Program-made: the position numbers and the translations under genes
Notes under the pieces: generated by a model
Seen by the model: only the letters and a program-made list of their open reading frames with translations
Databases searched by the model: none
Told to the model about the DNA's origin: nothing
Assembly: GCA_002734065.2 (NCBI GenBank)
Contig: NVXU02000058.1
Location: 1 to 64,000, forward strand
Reading direction: 5' to 3'
Origin: Fluviicola sp.
GTDB lineage: Bacteria > Bacteroidota > Bacteroidia > Flavobacteriales_D > Crocinitomicaceae
DNA length: 64,000 bases
In this document: piece after piece, positions 52,445 to 60,654 of the stretch
Numbering within the stretch: the stretch's first letter is position 1
How the letters are laid out: every line of letters starts with the position of its first letter

Positions 52445-53671
52445 CTATAAATGTAATTCAAATTGCAACCTGTACATGAGGTTGTTATCTGAACTATTAT
52501 TTGTTGTTAACCAACTTACATCTGTTTGCACTTTTAATTTATGACCAACAATGTATTTAGAAATCCCAAAAGTATATTGCTCGAATTGACTTCTGTTTAG
52601 CAACCCACCAGGAACAATTTGCGTAAAACGACCTGCAACTTCCCAATTATTCTCAAACATATAACCAAGCTGCACGTTGAAACCGCTCCCCACTTGAACC
52701 ATTGCTGTTGTGACGGATAAATCATCATTCACAATTTGCATTGTATCTTTTGCTGCTGTTCTCAATGCATATTCTGCCATGACAGAAATCCCTTTGTATT
52801 TAAACATCATATCTGCAAAAAGAGTAGTTGTAGAAGATTCAAAGTAACCATCTATCTCGCCGTCACCGTTGGTGTCATAAGTCATGTATTTCCCCATGTT
52901 TGATCTGTCTTTTACTGCTCTATCATTGTAATCATACGTGAATCCAAGTGCCAATTTCGGCTTCTCTTCTCTCTTTATTGCTGCGTTAATGTAATCCCCT
53001 TTGCTTGCAAACTTTCCGAAAGGCAACAATTCAATTCTTCCAGTATATTGATATCCTCCGAGGTTGTCTTGAACCAAATTTCTTCCTTCTCCTATCGATA
53101 TTGAAAAAATTTCTCGAACAACAAATTGCGAACCTATTTTAAAATGATGACGTAGTTGAACACCAGCATCACGGTCAATATTATATACCTTATTTAAGAA
53201 AGAACGATCAACAAATTGAAGGTTCGCAGAAGAAACAACTCGTTCTCTGTTACCTGCCAATTTTGTTTGTCCTGCCCAAAGAACGAAATTCTTATAAAAG
53301 TTCCATTTTACAACCGCATCTAAAATCATACGTGGTGCTAAATTAGTTCTGTCACTTGCCTTTCCGAGGTCTTTGTTAGACAAACCAAACTCCATTTTGT
53401 ATTTAATTTTTGGAGAGAATACAAAACCTCCGAACTTAAATCTTGCTCTTCTGATTAAAAAGTTACTGGATGCCTGCCCGAAACCAGATGTATCATTCAC
53501 ATTCCAATCGGCAACGAAAAGTGTTTGTGTTCTTACACCAAAGAGAACACTCCAAGAACTGTCCTTTGCAACGGCGTTAACAATTCCTTTTCCAAATTTA
53601 ATATCTGGTCTTGTCTGAGAATATACTGACAGCGAAGTCATTAATAGAATAAATAAGCTTAGTTTTTTCAT
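52445..53671 (-). CDS. phosphate-selective porin (OprO/OprP family)
   Basis: 408 aa from the ATG at 53671, which begins the signal peptide KKLSLFILLMTSLSVYSQ; the open frame goes back to 53728 but 19 residues would precede a good signal. The mature protein alternates amphipathic strands, including FVADWNVNDTSGFGQASSNFLIRRARFKFGG and YKMEFGLSNKDLG. It should form an outer-membrane channel for phosphate or pyrophosphate. It is transcribed away from the Na/Pi cotransporter gene, suggesting the two form a phosphate uptake unit. No pho box is recognised. Confidence 0.9.
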   Translation of the reverse strand: MKKLSLFILLMTSLSVYSQTRPDIKFGKGIVNAVAKDSSWSVLFGVRTQTLFVADWNVNDTSGFGQASSNFLIRRARFKFGGFVFSPKIKYKMEFGLSNKDLGKASDRTNLAPRMILDAVVKWNFYKNFVLWAGQTKLAGNRERVVSSANLQFVDRSFLNKVYNIDRDAGVQLRHHFKIGSQFVVREIFSISIGEGRNLVQDNLGGYQYTGRIELLPFGKFASKGDYINAAIKREEKPKLALGFTYDYNDRAVKDRSNMGKYMTYDTNGDGEIDGYFESSTTTLFADMMFKYKGISVMAEYALRTAAKDTMQIVNDDLSVTTAMVQVGSGFNVQLGYMFENNWEVAGRFTQIVPGGLLNRSQFEQYTFGISKYIVGHKLKVQTDVSWLTTNNSSDNNLMYRLQFELHL

Positions 53672-53826
53672 TTTAAAGTTTTTTTTTGTAAAAATGTTTC
53701 CGCAAATATCGATGTAATATGAACACAAAACAGACAGGCAACATCAAATTAACCTATTCTTAATACTGAGAGAAAAAGTTAACATTAGCATAACATTGGA
53801 AATTGAACTGGATGAATTGCTTGTTC

Positions 53827-53834
53827 TACATTTG
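53827..53834 (+). promoter_or_regulatory. promoter of the Na/Pi cotransporter gene
   Basis: TACATTTG matches TAnnTTTG, 33 bases before the start. TTG at 53803-53805 lies 21 bases upstream as a possible -33 box. Confidence 0.5.
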
Positions 53835-53866
53835 TACCAAACATTATTTTAAAAACTATAATACTA

Positions 53867-56008
53867 ATGACAAAAGGAATTCAATTTTTATTCGCCCTGC
53901 AACTGCTAATCTCAACGGCTGCATTTGCAACCACAGATAGTACAACTACTGAAAATTTAGCATTTGAGTACACTTCAGACATGATACAAAACGTTCATGT
54001 AAAAGCTGGAGAGGAAAGCGCAAAATTAACTTGGAGCATCTCTCATGAAGCTTATGAGCATTTATTAGAACAAGGAGCTGAGGTTATCATTACTTACAAT
54101 ACCAAAATTGGAAAAAAGAGATCAAAAGCAGGTTACGAAGGCGGCGAATGGATGTTTACTGAACCATTAAGTATTGACCAAAATTCTTACAAATTTGAAA
54201 ACCTAAACGGACACGACACTTATTACTTTAAAGTTGGTATTGCTAAAGAAGGAAAAATTGAAGATGTTAAAGAAGATAAATCAAAGATGGTTTGGTCGGA
54301 AAGTGCAAAAGCGAAAACCGAAAGAGGCTGGGGAATTGCAAAACTACTTATCTTAATTGGTTCTTTAGGGTTCTTTATATACGGAATGAAGGTGATGAGT
54401 GAAGGTTTGCAACAAGCTGCAGGTAACAAACTAAGATCAATGCTCGGTTCTATTACTTCTAATCGAGTTAAAGGAGTTTTAACTGGGTTTGGAATTACTT
54501 CCATTGTTCAATCGTCTTCTGTGACGACAGTAATGACGGTGAGTTTTGTAAATGCCGGTTTAATGACTCTGCGCCAATCTGCTGGAGTGATGATGGGAGC
54601 CAATATCGGTACAACCATTACAGGTTGGCTTATTCTTATCCTCGGTTTTAAAGTGAGTATTTCAAGTTATGCCTATATGATAATTGCCTTGGCATCTCCT
54701 TTATTGTTCATTCAGAAAGGCAAAGCAAGAGCGTGGGCAAGCGCTATTTTTGGATTCTGTATCCTTTTCCTTGGCTTGGGCGCTCTAAAAAGTGCTGTCC
54801 CTGGCTTGGATGCAGATTCATCAATTGTTCAATTTTTTACCGAATTTAAACACGTATGGTATGGACCAGTGATGTTTGTTCTATTAGGAGCATTGGTAAC
54901 AATCGTTATTCAATCTTCTTCCGCAGCAATGGCATTGACATTGGCTATGGTCTCTTCGGGAACTATCCCTTTTGAAGTTGCAGCAGCAATGATACTCGGA
55001 GAGAATATCGGAACTACTATCACTGCAGAAATTGCATCAATGGTTGCCAATGTGCATGCAAAACGTTCTGCAAGAATACATTCCATGTTTAATCTAATTG
55101 GTGTTACTTGGATGTTACTTATGTTTCCATTTTTCTTAAAAGGCCTGTCTTATTTCGTAGAAGGAGATCCGTATGCAACAACTGAAGCTGGAATTGCAGT
55201 CGCCGGAACAACCATCGTTTTATTCCATACCGTTTTCAACACCTTGAACGTGTTGTTACTCATCTGGTTTGTACCTCAGTTGGTTCGACTTGCAGAAAGA
55301 ATGGTTAAGTCTAAAGGAGAATCTGACGAAGAATTTAAACTTGACTTTATTGATGGTCCGTTAGGCTCTACGGCTGAGCTTTGCATCCTAGAAGCGAAGA
55401 AAGAAGTTGCTAAATTTGGAAAAACAACTTCTAGAATGAATTCCTTCGTGAAAACCTATGTCAATTCTTCCGAAAAGAAAGAAAAGTACAAAATGCTTAC
55501 TAAGTTAGAGAAATACGAAGAAATTACTGACAGGGTTGAAGTTGAAATTGCTGATTACCTCGGACAGACTGCTCGTTTGGAAATGAGTACAGAAGCATCT
55601 ATTCAAATGAGAAGTATGTTGAATATCACAACGGATTTAGAAAGAATTGGTGATATTTTCTACCAGATAAGTAAGGTTCTGGAGAAAAAAGACAGCGATA
55701 AAAGCTACTTTACTCCAGAACAAAGAGAAGGTGTCAACAAAATGATTGTCATTACTGAAGAAGCATTTGAAATTATGAATGACAATCTTCAAGCAGAATA
55801 CGGCAGTATTTCTATGGATAAAGCCAACGAAAAAGAAAGAGAAATCAATGCTTTAAGAGATGAATTGAGAAGAAAACATTTGAAGAACATTGAAACAGAA
55901 GAGTTCAATATGAACAGTGCATTGATTTACAGCAATGTGTTTGCTTCTTTTGAGAAAGTGGGTGATCATATCATTAATGTGTCAGAAGCAGTTGCTGGAG
56001 AAATATAG
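53867..56008 (+). CDS. Na/Pi-cotransporter family protein with exported FN3-like domain and PhoU-like C-terminus
   Basis: 713 aa. A signal peptide (1-21, ending AFA) precedes an FN3-like beta domain (about 35-130, HVKAGEESAKLTWSISHEAYEH, YYFKVGIAKEG). The transport core (about 160-480) contains two family repeats with QSSSVTTVMTVSFVNAGLM and QSSSAAMALTLAMVSSGTI, plus GANIGTTITGW and GENIGTTITAE. A PhoU-like helical domain follows (about 500-713). It carries phosphate with sodium across the inner membrane. The added exported N-terminal domain is unusual for this family. Divergent neighbour is a phosphate porin. Confidence 0.93.
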   Translation: MTKGIQFLFALQLLISTAAFATTDSTTTENLAFEYTSDMIQNVHVKAGEESAKLTWSISHEAYEHLLEQGAEVIITYNTKIGKKRSKAGYEGGEWMFTEPLSIDQNSYKFENLNGHDTYYFKVGIAKEGKIEDVKEDKSKMVWSESAKAKTERGWGIAKLLILIGSLGFFIYGMKVMSEGLQQAAGNKLRSMLGSITSNRVKGVLTGFGITSIVQSSSVTTVMTVSFVNAGLMTLRQSAGVMMGANIGTTITGWLILILGFKVSISSYAYMIIALASPLLFIQKGKARAWASAIFGFCILFLGLGALKSAVPGLDADSSIVQFFTEFKHVWYGPVMFVLLGALVTIVIQSSSAAMALTLAMVSSGTIPFEVAAAMILGENIGTTITAEIASMVANVHAKRSARIHSMFNLIGVTWMLLMFPFFLKGLSYFVEGDPYATTEAGIAVAGTTIVLFHTVFNTLNVLLLIWFVPQLVRLAERMVKSKGESDEEFKLDFIDGPLGSTAELCILEAKKEVAKFGKTTSRMNSFVKTYVNSSEKKEKYKMLTKLEKYEEITDRVEVEIADYLGQTARLEMSTEASIQMRSMLNITTDLERIGDIFYQISKVLEKKDSDKSYFTPEQREGVNKMIVITEEAFEIMNDNLQAEYGSISMDKANEKEREINALRDELRRKHLKNIETEEFNMNSALIYSNVFASFEKVGDHIINVSEAVAGEI

Positions 56009-56029
56009 AAAATCATTGAAGTAGAATGA

Positions 56030-56063
56030 TAAAGCGAATGCCTTGTGGTGTTCGCTTTTTTTT
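56030..56063 (+). terminator. Rho-independent terminator of the Na/Pi gene
   Basis: AAAGCGAA and TTCGCTTT pair over 8 bases with further partial pairing inside, followed by a run of T. Confidence 0.85.
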
Positions 56064-56084
56064 GTGGAATATTTCAAAAAGAAT

Positions 56085-56126
56085 GAATCTAGTACGGGTC
56101 GGTCGCGACCGACCCGTACTAGATTC
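56085..56126. repeat. perfect 42-bp palindrome without a loop
   Basis: The left arm (56085-56105) and right arm (56106-56126) are exact reverse complements; the centre is GGTCGCGACC. G+C content is well above the local average. It sits between the terminator of the Na/Pi gene and the terminator of rpmH, which face each other, and the flanks GCTTTTTTT-GTGG and CCACAAAAAAAGC are also complementary. No coding sequence overlaps. Confidence 0.97.
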
Positions 56127-56130
56127 CCCA

Positions 56131-56163
56131 CAAAAAAAGCCGGCATCTATCAGATACCGGCTC
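56131..56163 (-). terminator. Rho-independent terminator of rpmH
   Basis: AGCCGGCATCT and AGATACCGGCT pair over 11 bases (one mismatch) with a 3-base loop, followed on the - strand by seven T. Confidence 0.85.
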
Positions 56164-56181
56164 AATTCGATTAAGAAGAGA

Positions 56182-56343
56182 TTAACGCTTGTGCATTCCC
56201 TCGTCAGAAACAGAAATTTTCTTTCTTCCTTTGCGACGACGTGCCGCTAATACTCGTCTTCCGTTCTTACTAGCCATACGACTACGGAAACCGTGCTTGT
56301 TTCTTCTTTTTCTTACTGATGGTTGAAACGTTCTCTTGCTCAT
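56182..56343 (-). CDS. rpmH: 50S ribosomal protein bL34
   Basis: 53 aa, read directly from the bases: [20 protein letters not shown], then [20 protein letters not shown] and a tail [13 protein letters not shown]. This is a typical bL34 with a short Bacteroidota-style C-terminal extension. It is very basic and binds 23S rRNA. It is single, not next to rnpA or dnaA, and divergent from the exporter gene at 56490. A start codon at 56341-56343 has no Shine-Dalgarno sequence. Confidence 0.97.
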   Translation of the reverse strand: MSKRTFQPSVRKRRNKHGFRSRMASKNGRRVLAARRRKGRKKISVSDEGMHKR

Positions 56344-56380
56344 GATATATTCTTTATCTAGTTGTCAATTTTTTGGACTG

Positions 56381-56388
56381 CAAAGGTA
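56381..56388 (-). promoter_or_regulatory. promoter of rpmH
   Basis: On the - strand this reads TACCTTTG, fitting TAnnTTTG, 38 bases before the start codon. TTTG (56407-56410 on the - strand) lies 18 bases further upstream, close to the expected spacing. Confidence 0.65.
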
Positions 56389-56458
56389 ATGATATTTTCC
56401 TTTCTCCAAAAGGTTTTGATAAAATTATCTAAAAAAGATTTCTTTTACCTTATTGTTT

Positions 56459-56466
56459 TAATTTTG
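56459..56466 (+). promoter_or_regulatory. -7 promoter box of the ABC exporter gene
   Basis: TAATTTTG fits TAnnTTTG and lies 24 bases before the start at 56490. No clear -33 box is seen. Confidence 0.45.
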
Positions 56467-56489
56467 CAACACAAAACTAATACTTTAAA

Positions 56490-58307
56490 ATGCTCAAACC
56501 AAAAAAGAAAAAAGAAAAACGCATCAAGCTTTCCAAAGAAAGCATACAAAAAGCGAAAAGAATTTTCACCTACATGCGACCTTATCGTGGAATCTTTGCT
56601 ATTGGCTGGGTATTCTTAGTGCTTTCAAGCTTAATAGGCTTGCTATTCCCTCTTCTTTTGGGGCAATTGCTTGGTGGAGATTCAGGAGGAGAAAGCTCCA
56701 TGTCCGGTCTCTTTGAGAAAATGAATATCAACAATGTCAATAAATTTGCCTTGGCACTGTTCATTATTTTTGCTTTGCAGTCCGTTTTTTCATTCTTCCG
56801 AGTCGTACTTTTCACCAATGTTACCGAAAACACACTCCGAGATATCCGAAAAGATGCATTTAGTCGATTGATTTATATGCCAATGGATTTTTTTAATCAG
56901 AATAAGGTGGGAGAATTGACCAGTCGCATTGCTTCTGATATCACGCAAATTCAATCTACGCTCCAAACAACAATTGCAGAATTTTTTCGACAATTCGTTA
57001 TCATCATTGGAGGAGTTGCCTTCTTAGCATTTATTTCTTTCAAATTGGCAATGATAATGCTCGCAACACTGCCAGTGATTATCGTTATTGCTATTGTTTT
57101 CGGGAAGTTTATTAAGAAATTATCGAAGAATGCACAAGACGAAGCCGCTAAATCAAATGTTGTTATTGAAGAATCACTGATGGGGATTTCCAACGTAAAG
57201 TCTTTTACCAACGAGCAATTCATGCTTTCTAAATACAAGAAAATTGTGCAGTCGATTAGAAATTTACAAGTGAAAAGTGGTCTTTGGAGAGGTGTTTTTA
57301 TCTCTTTTGTGATTTTCACCATGTTCAGTGCCATTGTTTTCATTATTTGGCAAGGATTGTTAATGACGCAAGGTCCAAATCCTGAATTGGCACGCGGCGA
57401 TTTCTTCTCTTTTGTGATGTTTACCGTAATGATGGGAGCATCTTTCGGATCGCTACCAGACATGTATGCAAATATTCAGAAAGCAATTGGAGCAACGGAA
57501 AATTTAATGAACATCATTGAAACAGATAGCGAGAAAGAAACGCACACAGGAACTAAAAAGCCAACTATCACTGGGAAGGTTGCCTTTTCTTCCGTAAGTT
57601 TTAGTTATCCTCAACGTGAAGATGTTCCGGTTCTTAAAAACATTCAATTTGACGTGGAAGAAAATCAAACCATTGCGCTTGTTGGTTCTTCTGGCGCTGG
57701 AAAATCGACAATTGCTTCCCTCCTGCTCAATTATTACCCAATAACTGACGGAGAAATTCTGTTCAACGGGGAGAATGTAAAAAATATTGACACCAATCAT
57801 TTGCGCTCGCACATTGCCATTGTTCCGCAAGAGGTTATTCTTTTTGCAGGGACGATTAAAGAGAATATTCTCTTTGGAAACACCGATGCAAGTAATGAAG
57901 AAGTTCAAACGGCCGCAGAAAAAGCAAATGCACTGGAATTCATTAACTCTTTCCCCGACGGCATGGAAACTGAAGTTGGCGACAGAGGAATTCAACTTTC
58001 TGGAGGTCAAAAACAACGTGTCGCGATTGCAAGAGCCATTTTAAAGGACCCTAAAATTTTAATTTTAGACGAGGCTACTTCTGCATTGGATTCTGAATCA
58101 GAAAGATTGGTGCAAGAAGCTTTGAATACCTTGATGCAAGGAAGAACGTCCTTTGTCATTGCTCACCGACTTTCTACCATTAAAAATGCAGATAGAATCT
58201 TTGTTTTGGAGAAAGGAGAAATCATTGAGACAGGTAAACACGATGAATTGATTGCGAAAAAAGGCGTTTATTCTAACCTCGTTAGTTTGCAAGGAGTTGA
58301 AGCCTAA
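56490..58307 (+). CDS. MsbA-type ABC exporter (fused permease and ATPase)
   Basis: 605 aa. A basic N-terminus (KPKKKKEKRIKLSKESIQKAK) is followed by six transmembrane helices in about 35-330, including FINQNKVGELTSRIASD-like coupling sequence (FFNQNKVGELTSRIASD). The ATPase has Walker A GSSGAGKST, signature LSGGQ, Walker B ILILDEATSALD and H-loop IAHRLST. It is of the homodimeric exporter class and may move lipid A or another lipid-linked molecule. It does not have a peptidase domain. The next gene starts 33 bases later on the same strand. Confidence 0.93.
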   Translation: MLKPKKKKEKRIKLSKESIQKAKRIFTYMRPYRGIFAIGWVFLVLSSLIGLLFPLLLGQLLGGDSGGESSMSGLFEKMNINNVNKFALALFIIFALQSVFSFFRVVLFTNVTENTLRDIRKDAFSRLIYMPMDFFNQNKVGELTSRIASDITQIQSTLQTTIAEFFRQFVIIIGGVAFLAFISFKLAMIMLATLPVIIVIAIVFGKFIKKLSKNAQDEAAKSNVVIEESLMGISNVKSFTNEQFMLSKYKKIVQSIRNLQVKSGLWRGVFISFVIFTMFSAIVFIIWQGLLMTQGPNPELARGDFFSFVMFTVMMGASFGSLPDMYANIQKAIGATENLMNIIETDSEKETHTGTKKPTITGKVAFSSVSFSYPQREDVPVLKNIQFDVEENQTIALVGSSGAGKSTIASLLLNYYPITDGEILFNGENVKNIDTNHLRSHIAIVPQEVILFAGTIKENILFGNTDASNEEVQTAAEKANALEFINSFPDGMETEVGDRGIQLSGGQKQRVAIARAILKDPKILILDEATSALDSESERLVQEALNTLMQGRTSFVIAHRLSTIKNADRIFVLEKGEIIETGKHDELIAKKGVYSNLVSLQGVEA

Positions 58308-58339
58308 TTCTTCTGTAATTATTAAAAATAGTGTGAATC

Positions 58340-59515
58340 ATGAGCTTTGAATCTTTAAAATTATTTCCGCAACTTCTTCAAAATATAGAAGAGCAAGGTT
58401 ATGAAAAGCCTTATCCTATTCAATTAGAAGTCATTCCAAAAATTTTAGCTAAGGAGGATGTGCTCGGAATTGCCAAGACAGGTTCTGGAAAAACAGCAAG
58501 TTATGTGCTTCCTATTCTTACGCTATTAGAGAATGTAAAGACTAAAAATCGTTTTACAAATGTCTTGGTCGTCGTTCCAACGCGTGAATTAGCGGTGCAA
58601 GTGCAAGAAGTTTTCTATGAATTTAGCAAAGGTTTACCCTTTCCTGCGAAATCACTCGCAGTGTTTGGAGGTGTTGCTATCAATCCACAAATGAAGCGAA
58701 TGAGAAATGTGAACGTGCTGGTTGCAACTCCGGGTCGTTTGTTGGAATTGACACGTTCTAATGCTGTAAATCTTTCTAAAGTTTCGACATTTGTGATGGA
58801 TGAGGCAGATAAATTATTGAACCTCGGTTTTCGCAAAGAATTGGATGAAATTCTTCGACTTCTGCCTAAAAAACGTCAAAATTTACTGTTTTCAGCTACT
58901 TTAAATTCTGATGTTAAAGATTTAGAAAGAATAATGCAAGACGTTCCTTCGATTCTTGAAACGGAGAAGATTGTTATTGAAGAAAAGGAAGAGGATACTT
59001 CGACCCCTCTCAATACAAGTGTTTCCCTGATTACTCAGACAGGGTATTTTGTGAGCAAAGAGAAAAAAGGACCTCTCTTGCGTCATTTGATTAAAGAAAA
59101 TAAGATGGAGCAAGTTCTCGTGTTTACATCCTCTATTTATCAAGCAGACCAATTGACGATTAAATTGAGAAAAAACGGAATCAATTCACGCGCTATTCAC
59201 AGCAAAAAAAGTCAAGGTTCTCGTCAAGAATCACTGACGCTTTTTAAGAACAATAAACTCACTGTTCTTGTTACTACTGACCTGTTAGCAAGAGGAATTG
59301 ACATTGAATTCTTGCCTTTTGTGGTCAATTATGAGTTACCTCGTTCTCCAAAAGATTTCATTCACAGAATTGGAAGAACAGGTCGTGCAGAGAATCCAGG
59401 TGAAGCAATCACTTTTGTTACAGAAGAAGATAAGCATCATTTTAGAGTGATTCAGAAGAAGATGAAGCAGTGGGTGACGATGATTGATAGTGAATCTGGA
59501 GCTTTCGAGTTTTAG
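58340..59515 (+). CDS. DEAD-box RNA helicase (RhlE-like)
   Basis: 391 aa. Motifs in order: Q motif GYEKPYPIQ, I AKTGSGKT, Ia PTRELA, Ib TPGRLLE, II DEAD (VMDEADKLL), III SAT, then domain 2 with VTTDLLARGIDI and VI HRIGRTGR. It lacks the long basic C-terminal tail common in RhlE of other phyla. It probably remodels rRNA or mRNA, especially in the cold. The final residues SGAFEF and the TAG stop are encoded by an 8-base repeat array, so the C-terminus is not conserved. Confidence 0.94.
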   Translation: MSFESLKLFPQLLQNIEEQGYEKPYPIQLEVIPKILAKEDVLGIAKTGSGKTASYVLPILTLLENVKTKNRFTNVLVVVPTRELAVQVQEVFYEFSKGLPFPAKSLAVFGGVAINPQMKRMRNVNVLVATPGRLLELTRSNAVNLSKVSTFVMDEADKLLNLGFRKELDEILRLLPKKRQNLLFSATLNSDVKDLERIMQDVPSILETEKIVIEEKEEDTSTPLNTSVSLITQTGYFVSKEKKGPLLRHLIKENKMEQVLVFTSSIYQADQLTIKLRKNGINSRAIHSKKSQGSRQESLTLFKNNKLTVLVTTDLLARGIDIEFLPFVVNYELPRSPKDFIHRIGRTGRAENPGEAITFVTEEDKHHFRVIQKKMKQWVTMIDSESGAFEF

Positions 59516-59607
59516 AGTGTTGGAGTTTTAGAGCTTTGGATTCGCTGGCGTTGTTGGATTATTAACTATTCGACTATTTGACCGCTTCGCTGTTCGACTG
59601 CTCGACA
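59499..59607. repeat. two 8-base degenerate repeat arrays after the DEAD-box helicase gene
   Basis: GAGCTTTC GAGTTTTA GAGTGTTG GAGTTTTA GAGCTTTG GATTCGCT (59499-59546) is in exact 8-base register and contains the helicase stop (TAG, 59513-59515). ATTCGACT ATTTGACC GCTTCGCT GTTCGACT GCTCGACA (59568-59607) continues in the same period. The unit GAGCTTTG is also the repeat at 19292-19315. Confidence 0.75.
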
Positions 59608-59688
59608 AATTTCGAAAGAAAAACGTCCTCCTCGAAGCGAGACCCAATTCTTCATTTCTCGCATTGAGTTTATCGAAATGTTCATTCT

Positions 59689-60642
59689 TCACTTATCACC
59701 CCACTTCTCACGCCACTCATCCTCTTCCGCGCGATTCAAAAACGACCAAGCAATTATACGGGTGCTTTTATTCCCAGTACCCATTGGTATAATTTTAACT
59801 TCGGTTGCTCCGGCTTTGTCCAATGTGGTGCAAATGGTTTTCACGTTTGATTGCTTCGAGACTAATGTTGTGAACCAAAGGCAATTTTTAGCAAATGTTT
59901 CACTTTCTCCAATCATATTCTGAATAAATTGAAGTTCACCTCCTTCACAAACGAGTTCTTTGTGTTTACCTGAAAAATTTGAAACAGAACTTTTAGTTGA
60001 CAAATTCTTTCTCTTTCTGTGAGAACTTTGTTTTGCATCTTCTGAAGAAGCATGAAACGGAGGATTGCAAATCGTCACATCAATCTTATCTTTCTTGGTA
60101 AGAATACCTTTGAAAGTGTTATTGCTGTGCTGTTGAAGTCTGCAACCTACCTTATTTGTGAGAATTTCATTCGATTGGATGATATTCTTCGCTGAATCAA
60201 TTGATTTTTGGTCAATATCCGTTGCAATGAACCGCCAATCGTATTCTACAACTCCAATTATCGGATAGATGCAATTTGCACCCATTCCGATATCTAAGCA
60301 CGTAACCTTATCTCCTGTTGGAATTTTACCGAAATTATTCTCCGCTAATAAATCTGCGATGTAATGCAAATAATCTGCCCTTCCTGGAATTGGAGGACAT
60401 AAATTCTCATCGGGAAAATCCCAATTTTCAATTCCGAAATAATGATGCAACAAAGCCTGATTTAACAATTTTACCACTTTTGGATTGGAAAAATCGACCG
60501 TTTCAACTCCGTGGATGTTTTTCTCAACGAATTGTTTTAATTCTGGCTTGCAGGTTGTTAACGCCTCTAAATCATAGCGTTCTCGGTTCCTATTTCGATG
60601 GTGCAGTCTTGATTTAATATTTTTGGTTTCTTCGTTGGACAT
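59689..60642 (-). CDS. rlmF: 23S rRNA (adenine(1618)-N6)-methyltransferase
   Basis: 317 aa. The family signature is complete: LHHRNRNRERYDLEALTTCKPEL, NWDFPDENLCPPIPGRADYLHYIADLL, the SAM-binding CLDIGMGANCIYP, and the catalytic NPPFHAS near residue 190. It methylates N6 of A1618 in 23S rRNA. Length and domain order agree with E. coli RlmF. It follows the DUF819 gene by 12 bases and is probably co-transcribed. The gene ends near the 8-base repeat arrays in the 173-base gap after the helicase. Confidence 0.96.
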   Translation of the reverse strand: MSNEETKNIKSRLHHRNRNRERYDLEALTTCKPELKQFVEKNIHGVETVDFSNPKVVKLLNQALLHHYFGIENWDFPDENLCPPIPGRADYLHYIADLLAENNFGKIPTGDKVTCLDIGMGANCIYPIIGVVEYDWRFIATDIDQKSIDSAKNIIQSNEILTNKVGCRLQQHSNNTFKGILTKKDKIDVTICNPPFHASSEDAKQSSHRKRKNLSTKSSVSNFSGKHKELVCEGGELQFIQNMIGESETFAKNCLWFTTLVSKQSNVKTICTTLDKAGATEVKIIPMGTGNKSTRIIAWSFLNRAEEDEWREKWGDK

Positions 60643-60654
60643 GTTTTCTGAATA

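Noticed and set aside
53672..53728. Upstream extension of the porin
   Set aside because: The signal peptide starts at 53671; the additional 19 residues have no place before it.
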